Positions 18,318-25,448 of a stretch of DNA of 64,000 bases are shown here, one piece after another. Positions within the stretch are counted from its first letter, which is position 1. Each line of letters begins with the position of its first letter. The stretch is taken from contig NZ_NRRQ01000002.1 of assembly GCF_016583745.1 (NCBI RefSeq), forward strand, positions 62,001-126,000, written 5' to 3'. The notes beneath the pieces are model-generated. The model worked only from the letters and a program-made list of their open reading frames with translations. It did no database searches and had not been told where the DNA came from. This DNA is from Chromatium okenii (lineage in GTDB: Bacteria; Pseudomonadota; Gammaproteobacteria; Chromatiales; Chromatiaceae). A program made the position numbers and the translations under genes.

Positions 18318-20135
18318 ATGACAGACCATCATATTGATCCGCGTTTTCGCAATGAACCCTACGGTTATCATTTAGACATCAATCCGCTGTATGGCTATCG
18401 GGAACAACTACGCACGATTTTAGCAACGGTGCAACCGCATCAAGATTTGCTCAATCGCATTGATGCAGTGTTGAAAAGTTTTGATGATCCCATGCGCGTG
18501 GTGGTGGCCGGTGGTTTTAATGCTGGTAAATCAACGTTTTTGAATGCGTTGGTGAATCAACGCATCATGCCAACTAAAGCGGTGCGCAGCACTTGCACCG
18601 TAAATTTATTGCAAGGTGGAACACGGCGGGAACTCGTTATTCATCGCTGTAATGGACAGCTTGAACAGCGGTCTTATCAAAATGAAGCGGATGCGCAGCA
18701 ACAGATTGATGCGTTAATGAAAACTGAGCATAAAACTATTGCGCAAATTGCCGTCTGCTGTCCCAATCAATCGTTTTTAGAACGCTTTACGTTAATTGAT
18801 ACGCCCGGCTTGGATCATAATGCACGAGATAGCGCAACCAGTGCGGCAGAGGTTAAAAATGCTGATGCGTTGATTTGGGTGTTACACAATAAGGGCGCGG
18901 AAAAACTGGATTATGAGCAGATTGTGCAGTTTCGTAAAGCCAATCCCGATAGTCCGGTGATTGTGATTTTGAATCAGGTGGACGCATTAGAATACGATGA
19001 ATTGCGCGATGCGTTAACTGCAACGCAGAATAAATTGAATGCACATGTCGCAGTAGTGTTGCCGCTGTCGGCAAAGTTGGCAAGTGAAGGGCAAGCAGAA
19101 AAGAATCAAACCAAACTAGATGCCAGCTATTTCTACGATTTGCGCAATTATTTACAGCACTACCTGTTTGATCAATATCGCACGTTGCAAGAGAAGATTC
19201 GTTTTCAACGCTGCAGCCAGCCGTTAATTGCCGAGTTGCAACGGTTTTTTAATGATGTTGCCGCGCAACAGCAATCAAATGCGCCGATTATTATCAATCA
19301 TCGCTATCAAGATTTAGGTGATGGTACTGTGATTGATATTCTAAACAATCTGCAATGGATGCGTTGCGCATTAGGGCAAACTTGGAACGGTAAAACCTGC
19401 ACCGAAGAAGCAAAGACATTCACTTGGGAAGGTGCAAAAGGAGCCGCAAACAGCACTCATCATGCTGGGCATAACGATTGGCGTTTGCCAACGGGAGTTG
19501 AATTAGGAAAGCTAGTTGTTCATGGACAAAACCCAACCATTGATCAGCAGGCTTTTCCGAATACGCCAAATTCGCGGTTTTGGTCAAGTTCCCAGAGAGA
19601 TGAAGGTGTTTTCACAACAAAAAACAAGTCGTATTATGTAGAATTTAATGATGGTGGTATCGACACCGCAAAAATGGATGATACAAATTACGCTCGTCTT
19701 GTGCGCGAAACGGTAGCTCCAATTGAACAACGCTATCGAGATTTGGGCGATGGTACGGTATTAGATACGCAAACTGGTTTGCAATGGATGCGCTGCGCTT
19801 TAGGGCAAACTTGGGATGGAAAAACCTGTGTTGGTAAGGCTAGAAAATTCGACTGGGTTAACGCGCACAAATCAGCTACTGAAAATCGTCATGCTGGCTA
19901 CAGCGATTGGCGGCTACCGACAATTGATGAATTAAAAACACTGGTGATTAAAAAAGAAGCACCAACCATTGACCAACAAGCCTTTCCGAATACGCCGAGT
20001 TCGTGGTTTTGGTCCGGTTCTCCGGTTGCCAACGGCTCGTACTACGCGTGGTACGTGCATTTCGGCAATGGCTACGCCGGCCACAACGGTCGGGACAGCA
20101 ACGACCACGTTCGCCTCGTCCGCAGCGGACAGTGA
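18318..20135 (+). CDS. Dynamin-like GTPase domain fused to two DUF1566 repeats; DGR variable protein
   Basis: 605-aa fusion. An N-terminal GTPase has G1 GGFNAGKST (65-73), G3 DTPGLD (161-166) and G4 NQVD (219-222). Unlike its neighbours it has no evident membrane paddle. From about residue 330 come two DUF1566/Lcl-type C-type-lectin-like repeats (about 330-465 and 470-605), each opening DLGDGTV and containing LQWMRCALGQTW and DWRLPT. The last about 35 codons show the pattern of a DGR variable region: invariant AWxVxF and VRLVRSG framing positions encoded by NNC/NNT. The first repeat lacks this pattern. The C-terminal repeat probably binds a ligand and signals to the GTPase; that is inference. 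A stem-loop follows the stop. Confidence 0.85.
   Translation: MTDHHIDPRFRNEPYGYHLDINPLYGYREQLRTILATVQPHQDLLNRIDAVLKSFDDPMRVVVAGGFNAGKSTFLNALVNQRIMPTKAVRSTCTVNLLQGGTRRELVIHRCNGQLEQRSYQNEADAQQQIDALMKTEHKTIAQIAVCCPNQSFLERFTLIDTPGLDHNARDSATSAAEVKNADALIWVLHNKGAEKLDYEQIVQFRKANPDSPVIVILNQVDALEYDELRDALTATQNKLNAHVAVVLPLSAKLASEGQAEKNQTKLDASYFYDLRNYLQHYLFDQYRTLQEKIRFQRCSQPLIAELQRFFNDVAAQQQSNAPIIINHRYQDLGDGTVIDILNNLQWMRCALGQTWNGKTCTEEAKTFTWEGAKGAANSTHHAGHNDWRLPTGVELGKLVVHGQNPTIDQQAFPNTPNSRFWSSSQRDEGVFTTKNKSYYVEFNDGGIDTAKMDDTNYARLVRETVAPIEQRYRDLGDGTVLDTQTGLQWMRCALGQTWDGKTCVGKARKFDWVNAHKSATENRHAGYSDWRLPTIDELKTLVIKKEAPTIDQQAFPNTPSSWFWSGSPVANGSYYAWYVHFGNGYAGHNGRDSNDHVRLVRSGQ
20003..20132 (+). other. Probable DGR variable region (VR)
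   Basis: 3' end of the third GTPase gene. Between invariant codons, seventeen positions (20033-20109) read AAC, GGC, TAC, CAC, CAT, GAC, AGC, GCC or GGT. All can be reached from AAC or AAT by changing only adenines, as in DGR mutagenic retrohoming. The segment is much richer in G and C than the rest of the gene and ends in a GC-rich invariant stretch like an initiation-of-mutagenic-homing site. No template repeat or reverse transcriptase is visible in the window. Confidence 0.8.
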
Positions 20136-20166
20136 TTTTGATTCTTTTGATCTTTAGCAATCGTAG

Positions 20167-20191
20167 GTTGGGTTGATGCCGTCAACCCAAC
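20167..20191 (+). promoter_or_regulatory. Stem-loop 31 bp after the VR-bearing gene
   Basis: Perfect 10-bp inverted repeat (GTTGGGTTGA at 20167-20176, complement at 20182-20191) with a 5-nt loop. Some DGRs need a hairpin/cruciform just downstream of VR for efficient homing, and the position fits. There is no T-run, so it is a poor terminator. Similar GTAGGTTGGGTT repeats are common in bacterial genomes, so it could also be an ordinary dispersed repeat. Confidence 0.5.
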
Positions 20192-20322
20192 ATAACCAAC
20201 CGCTGAGGCATGAAAAAATGTCCCGATTTTTTAACGACGGTTCAATTTAATCATATTGATGTTGATGCAAGTTGTTGGGTTGCTAATCAAAGCGCGGTTT
20301 TTTGAAATGCAGAATGACAAAA

Positions 20323-20610
20323 TTACCTTGGATTGTGTTGGCGATTTTCCATGAGTGGATAGACTTCTTTGCGATGGCAAATACCAAGAATGAGGATTTC
20401 TTGTTTGTCAATCCGAAAAACAATACGGTAATCGCCAACCCTAAGTTTCCAATATCCTTTTAGTGTTTTGCGTAAGGGTTCACCATAATCTTGAGGTGCC
20501 ACCATCAGGCGGGTTTCAATGGCTTGTTTCAAACGTTGATGCACATTGCTATTGATTGCCGGAATATCTCGTTTTTTGACATCTGGATGATAAATGATAG
20601 AAAAATTCAT
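20323..20610 (-). CDS. RelE/ParE-type toxin
   Basis: 95-aa basic protein of the RelE/ParE fold. It has an N-terminal FSIIYHPDVKK strand-helix start, a central LKGYWKLRVGDYRIVFRID core, and a C-terminal ICHRKEVY strand. RelE members cleave mRNA on the ribosome, while ParE members poison gyrase. The conserved Arg and Tyr-like tail suggests RelE but does not settle it. The ATG at 20608-20610 lies two bases after the antitoxin stop; an upstream TTG would overlap. It is the second gene of a two-gene operon, opposite in orientation to the GTPase and CHAT operons on either side. Confidence 0.85.
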   Translation of the reverse strand: MNFSIIYHPDVKKRDIPAINSNVHQRLKQAIETRLMVAPQDYGEPLRKTLKGYWKLRVGDYRIVFRIDKQEILILGICHRKEVYPLMENRQHNPR

Positions 20611-20612
20611 TT

Positions 20613-20840
20613 TCAGTTCCAAACATCTTCATGAGTCAACGCTTGAGAGCGATCAAAACTCTGCTCTCGTTCCGTAGCCAAATCAGTCAAAGCGCGATCT
20701 TCACGAATATCAAGCGCCTCTTTCACCAAATCGCGCATCAACATTGATACAGAAATTCCTTCGTCTTCAGCGAGGTCTTGAAGAGCAATATAAAGCGGTT
20801 TTTCAACGACGACGTTGATTCTCGGATTTTTTGTGGGCAT
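20613..20840 (-). CDS. Ribbon-helix-helix-like antitoxin
   Basis: 75-aa protein, first gene of the toxin-antitoxin pair. Residues about 5-40 (INVVVEKPLYIALQDLAE followed by GISVSMLMRDLVKEAL) have the strand-helix-helix pattern of RHH/CopG-like DNA-binding domains. The acidic C-terminus ending at VWN probably wraps the toxin. The ATG at 20838-20840 opens the MPTKNPRINV start; an upstream ATG at 20883-20885 would add 15 residues unlike the family. It probably represses its own promoter in the spacer upstream. Confidence 0.8.
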   Translation of the reverse strand: MPTKNPRINVVVEKPLYIALQDLAEDEGISVSMLMRDLVKEALDIREDRALTDLATEREQSFDRSQALTHEDVWN

Positions 20841-21113
20841 TGGTTGCGCTCTTTGGTGTTTGTGGTCAAATGCTGTGAGCAGCATATAGCTTACTCTGAA
20901 TCAACTACCGCCATCAAGCGACAAAGGGCGCAGCATAAAAAATGCTCAGGCTGGCACTGATGTTTAGTGCATGTTGCAAGTTGGAGACGCTGGTGCGATG
21001 ATTCTTATGTCGTGCGCAGATTCAAAACAGCTTCATCCCACATCTTGCAAAAATGCGTCTGCTCAACGCGATCCGCAGCGCCTCGTCACCATTACACTAT
21101 AGGATTTATGGTT

Positions 21114-22073
21114 ATGACATCCAATGCAAACATATTGAACGCCCAGCTCCAGTCGTTATGGCAACGCCGCGCAACCTTAAATCAGGCTGAGTGGGCACAA
21201 CTGTATAACGTCGTTTGCAGCGTATTACGCAATCCTAGCGGCAAGGTGAGAAGTTTATTGTGCGCTCTGCCCGGTGATGCTGATAATCTGGATTATGTGC
21301 ATGAATTTTTTATTGAGAAGGTATTAGCAACCGCCGACCGCCCTTCAACTGTCAATCATGTTGGTGCGCTTAAAGCATGGTATTACAATTATCTCATTGA
21401 TTGCCAACGCGTCTTACCCAAAAAAGTCTTTAATCTGAGCGGCAAGGATAACGATAGCGATGACACTCAGGAACACGACGCGGAACAAATCGCTTTGGAT
21501 AAAGATTCTTGGAAAATGGCTTCAGAAACTGAAAATGCCGATGATGAAGCATCGACACCTGAAACTTTGTTTGAATCGCTATTTGCCACCGGTGTTGAGG
21601 AAAACATTGTTGATATGGTGGAGTGGGCGCTGCAATCTTCGCAACAATTGGCGCAAGCATCTGATCATTTGAATCTTGATCTTAACCAGATTGTGGCTGC
21701 GGCTGAACAGTTTTTGACTGCGAGCGATATTTGGACAGGGTTGCATGAAGAATTAAGTTGGATTCAACTGTATTTGACGCAGAATTTTTGTCCAGACAGT
21801 GACGCCCGCGTTTCTTTATTGGCATTATCACGCCAACAACATATTCCGTCGTATTATCAAAAAGCAGTGAAATTGGGCATCAATACACCTAAAAATAATG
21901 CCGATGCCAGCGCCAGCTTCCACAAAAGCTATCTCGGACAATGGCTCACGCAACTTGGCATTGCACTGGATACCAGCCAGCGCCTTGAAATGAGGATCGC
22001 ATTAAAAATTCTCTGTCGGATTGCGTTATCCCAGCAGGCGACATCGACAACAAACGTAACGCCGCCGTTGGTT
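21114..22073 (+). CDS. Sigma-70-like protein heading the CHAT cassette
   Basis: About 319 aa, soluble. Residues about 45-85 (a DYVHEFFIEKVL-type helix, then GALKAWYYNYLIDCQR) resemble region 2 of sigma-70 family factors. A C-terminal stretch (SYYQKAVKLGI) resembles a helix-turn-helix. A long acidic, Asp-rich insertion separates them. I do not assign it as a working sigma factor: the similarity is partial and judged by eye. The start at 21114 has an AGGA nine bases upstream; an ATG two codons earlier is the alternative. It is followed at 37 bp by the next gene, and with that and the CHAT gene forms one apparent operon. Confidence 0.6.
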
Positions 22074-22110
22074 TAATGTTCTTTCGTATCCTCAAACATT
22101 GGAGAATCAC

Positions 22111-23157
22111 ATGCGTCTCGTCCCTCATTTAACCGTGATTGAAAATAATTTATTTCCACCCGTTATTGATGCCAGTGTCGATTTTGATGATTGGCCAGAT
22201 GCGGAAGCTGAGGCCACGCCGGTGGCGTTGCCGGCTGATCTCGCCGCGCTGATTGCGGCTCGCACCAGCGCCGCTGCGCACCATGCCCAGCAAGCGCCGC
22301 GCCCCGGCGTGATCGTGCGCTTGCAGCAACCGCAGCCGGTCGCCGTGCTCCTAACTGCGCTGCAAGATGACTACTGGCAGGGCTATCTCATGGCCGGCGA
22401 AACCGATTACGCCACCGCCGCCGACGTGTTTTTGGAGGAGCAGGACGCGCCCTTTGATCCGCAGGCGACGGTGGTGCAACTGTGGAATCCCGTGCGCGTT
22501 CATCCGCAGCAGATCGCCGCCGCCATCGGCGCTCTGTCACCGGCACGGCTGGCGGCGATGATGGAATTGGCGGCGCAGGTGCAGGCTGGAGCAGCGTGTG
22601 ATGCTCGCGCCGAGCCGGGGGCGCTGCTCCAGCAAGTGACGGCGAGCGGGCAGGTGTTGCTCACCGGCACTCCGCTCGGCGCTGACCACGATCCGAGACG
22701 GCGCTATCAGGCGCTGTATCACGCCGTTGCTCTGCAAATTCACGCTGCCGCGCCAGCACCGGTGGCACCAGCCACGAGTTGGTTGGAGCAAATGCTGACG
22801 ACTTGGCGCGATGTCGCGCAGCGGTGGCAATTGCCGCTGGAGCCGGTGTTGCAACCGACGCTCGGCGCGGCGCTGACCAGCCAGCGTTGGCGCATTGGCG
22901 GTCTTTTGGAATTGCACCTCCTCCCCACGGCGAGCGGCGATGCAGTGCTGATTCAAGCGCATTGGCAACCGCAGCAGCCGGTGCGGGTGGAATTGGTGGC
23001 GGCAGATGGTCAGGTGCGCCAGCTTCGGCAGTTAGATCACACCTGTCCGCAGGGCGATCTGTTTATCGGTGCCGATGAGCAGTTGACGCTGCGGGTATAC
23101 GCGCTGGATGAGCGCCTGTTATTTGAAGCACCGTTTCCGCAGGTGTTGCCGAATTAG
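22111..23157 (+). CDS. Unknown protein, middle gene of the CHAT cassette
   Basis: 348 aa with no transmembrane segment and no family I recognise. The N-terminal third is acidic and contains an aromatic DDYWQGYLMAGETDYA stretch, followed by LWNPVRVHPQQI. The middle is Ala/Gln-rich and helical. The last about 90 residues alternate hydrophobic and polar positions in a way that suggests a beta-sandwich. The ATG at 22111 follows GGAG by six bases. The gene is strikingly GC-rich compared with the sigma-like gene before it. A partner, substrate or adaptor of the CHAT protease is plausible from position alone. Confidence 0.65.
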   Translation: MRLVPHLTVIENNLFPPVIDASVDFDDWPDAEAEATPVALPADLAALIAARTSAAAHHAQQAPRPGVIVRLQQPQPVAVLLTALQDDYWQGYLMAGETDYATAADVFLEEQDAPFDPQATVVQLWNPVRVHPQQIAAAIGALSPARLAAMMELAAQVQAGAACDARAEPGALLQQVTASGQVLLTGTPLGADHDPRRRYQALYHAVALQIHAAAPAPVAPATSWLEQMLTTWRDVAQRWQLPLEPVLQPTLGAALTSQRWRIGGLLELHLLPTASGDAVLIQAHWQPQQPVRVELVAADGQVRQLRQLDHTCPQGDLFIGADEQLTLRVYALDERLLFEAPFPQVLPN

Positions 23158-23182
23158 TCCACCACCGCTTACGGAGAGCGCG

Positions 23183-25435
23183 ATGCCAGTTGACGTGTGG
23201 TTGTGGCCAGAAGCTGGCGCAGTGCGCTGGTGGCAGGCGGCTGAGACCTGCTTATTTCCCGATCTCAGTCCACAGACTGCGCCGGTGTGCCCAGCATTTG
23301 CTCCGCTGCGCGCACGGCGGCTGTGCCAACACCAAGAATGTTGGGCGCTAGAAACGGCGTTGGTGCCGAGCTTCGCGGCACGGTTACGCGCCAGCGTCCA
23401 GCGCCAGCCTGTGCGCCTGCATCTTCACCCGCAGTTAGCCACCAGTTGGCAGCATTTCCCCTTTGAATGGTTGCAGGTTGACGGGACATCGCTTCATGCG
23501 CGGCTCAGTGTTAATCGCCTGAGTGCGGCGGAACACGCACCGCTGCCGCCATTAGCACCGCAGCGCGATTGCGTGATTTGCGATCTGCTGCCGCCCGCTG
23601 AACAGCTCAATTCACCAGCGCGTCTGCTGCCGGTCGGCACAGCGCAGATCATCACCGGTGCCGCAGCGGTGAATTCCTATCTCGCTTATGCCGATCTGAC
23701 GACGGCGGCCGCGCTGTGCGTAATCGCGCACGGGACGGAATGCGCCCACGCGCCAGCACTGCGTTTGCCAGATGGCACGCCGTGGACGCTGCCGACGGAG
23801 CGCGGAATGCCGCCGCTGGTGCTGTTGCTGGCGTGTGGTGACGCTGATGGCAATGTGCTCCACGAAGCGCAGCGGTTGCTCAACGCTGGGGCACAAACGG
23901 TGGTGGCCGCGCTGGGACAGCCGACATTGACCGCTGCTGGCGCGTTTTTACGCACCTTTCTACCGCGCTGGTGCAAGGGCGAACGTCCCGACGATCTGCT
24001 GCGCGAGATGGTGGTTGCCAGCGGCATGAGCCACAGTTCGGGGCGATTGCTGCTGCTGGGGCGCGGCGATTTGCGGATGGCGACAACGCCGCGCTGGTGC
24101 GAATACGCGGACGCAGAATTGGCTGCCGCCCAGCATGAGCCGGGCGCGTTGACAGAATTGGTGACGCGCTTGACCCGTCGCACCGCCGCGCAACAGGAAA
24201 CGCTTGATGCTGCCGAACGCGCTTTCAAAAAGCTGTTGGGCATTGCGGCTCACGATGAATCGGCGCGGCGTACCTTGCGGGCGCAATTGCAGCCGTTGGA
24301 ACCAACATTGCCAATGCTCAGTCGCGCTTGGGTGGCACCACTGCTGGCGCATTTCACTGAGGCTTATGCCCACGACCAAATTGCAGAATTAAAACGAGTG
24401 CGGCACCTTTTAGATAAGAAACAAATCACGCATTCATTGCCACTGCTGCATTATTGGTCAAAGTTATATTATCGCAAAGGTGAATACAGCGCCGCGCTAC
24501 AAGATTTAATTTTAGGAATGCAGCACAGTTCAGCGGCTGAATTCTATGATGCCAACGGTTTGTATCGCTCAAATTGTTGGGGTGTTATTGGTCATTTATG
24601 CAATATCTTGGTGGATTTGAATCACGCCGCAATTGCTGAACAATTATTAGAAGAACTCGATGCTGCGCTCGTCGGACAGCATGATACCGATACGGAATTT
24701 GAGCGCCACAAATTATTAGATCGGCGGGCACGCGCTGCTTTACGCAATGGGAATGCAAAGCGAGCACTTGCGTTTTATCAACAAAAATATCGTGCTGCTG
24801 CGCAATTTAATGGTGATGGTCTGCGAGAAATTGCAGGCTTGATTTACATCTCAGCGTGGTGTCAATTATCACCGCCAGCAGAACTACAACAAGCGTATTC
24901 TTTTTTAGCGACGTTAAGGCCAACTGATATTGGCAACGGCAATGATACCGGCGTATATCTTTTGCGAGCGGTGGCGGCGTGGGGATGGTTGCGTCAAGAT
25001 ACCGACGCGCTGGCAGTCATCACGCCATTTTTTCCGGCGTTAATCAACCTTTTACAACAAGGTGATGCGGGACCTGCGGGATTGATTTTTAGCTTTTTAC
25101 ATTTTGCACAGCGCAAAGTTTTAACGATTGCCAATACGCTACCAACGTGGGACGAAATAAGCGTTAATCTGGAACGCGACCGCTATTTTATTGAGTTGGC
25201 AGCGTTACATGCGTTAATGGGCAACCGAGGTGACAGCGCCAATTATTTGTGCCAATTGCAACGCCAACGCCAATTAAAAATAGGAGTCAATTTTCCTGAT
25301 TGGTTAGCATCGGGCACGTTAGTCAATTGGAATGAACTGTGCCAAAACCGTGCTGCGTTTGAAAAACAAGTGTTGCTGTCTGCAACGGCAGTCACGCCAG
25401 CGCAATTGCGAGACAGCGGTTTATTGCCATTATAA
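23183..25435 (+). CDS. CHAT-domain protease with C-terminal helical repeats
   Basis: 750-aa protein. The CHAT (caspase-HetF-associated-with-TPR) fold is shown by His183-Gly184 at the end of a hydrophobic strand (CVIAHG). Cys218 lies after a second strand (LVLLLACGD), followed by an AGAQTVVAALGQPT segment. This is the His-Cys dyad spacing of clan CD cysteine peptidases. From about residue 380 to the end come antiparallel helices with TPR-like character (LPLLHYWSKLYYRKGEYSAAL). The ATG at 23183 has GGAG seven bases before it. CHAT-TPR proteins act in cell-suicide and immune pathways when an upstream sensor licenses cleavage. Base composition falls sharply where the helical repeats begin. Confidence 0.85.
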   Translation: MPVDVWLWPEAGAVRWWQAAETCLFPDLSPQTAPVCPAFAPLRARRLCQHQECWALETALVPSFAARLRASVQRQPVRLHLHPQLATSWQHFPFEWLQVDGTSLHARLSVNRLSAAEHAPLPPLAPQRDCVICDLLPPAEQLNSPARLLPVGTAQIITGAAAVNSYLAYADLTTAAALCVIAHGTECAHAPALRLPDGTPWTLPTERGMPPLVLLLACGDADGNVLHEAQRLLNAGAQTVVAALGQPTLTAAGAFLRTFLPRWCKGERPDDLLREMVVASGMSHSSGRLLLLGRGDLRMATTPRWCEYADAELAAAQHEPGALTELVTRLTRRTAAQQETLDAAERAFKKLLGIAAHDESARRTLRAQLQPLEPTLPMLSRAWVAPLLAHFTEAYAHDQIAELKRVRHLLDKKQITHSLPLLHYWSKLYYRKGEYSAALQDLILGMQHSSAAEFYDANGLYRSNCWGVIGHLCNILVDLNHAAIAEQLLEELDAALVGQHDTDTEFERHKLLDRRARAALRNGNAKRALAFYQQKYRAAAQFNGDGLREIAGLIYISAWCQLSPPAELQQAYSFLATLRPTDIGNGNDTGVYLLRAVAAWGWLRQDTDALAVITPFFPALINLLQQGDAGPAGLIFSFLHFAQRKVLTIANTLPTWDEISVNLERDRYFIELAALHALMGNRGDSANYLCQLQRQRQLKIGVNFPDWLASGTLVNWNELCQNRAAFEKQVLLSATAVTPAQLRDSGLLPL

Positions 25436-25448
25436 CCGCGTGGCGCAT

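Noticed and set aside
21114-25435. Type III-E CRISPR (Craspase-like) locus
   Set aside because: A CHAT-TPR protein and a sigma-like protein are present, but there is no gRAMP/Cas7-11 gene, no adaptation genes and no repeat-spacer array anywhere in the window.
20136-25435. DGR reverse transcriptase, Avd or template repeat
   Set aside because: Looked for because of the VR; no frame with RT motifs and no adenine-rich near-copy of the VR was found in the window.
14620-25448. att site duplicating the tRNA-Thr 3' end, or an integrase
   Set aside because: No second copy of the tRNA 3' segment and no integrase/recombinase frame is visible on the island.
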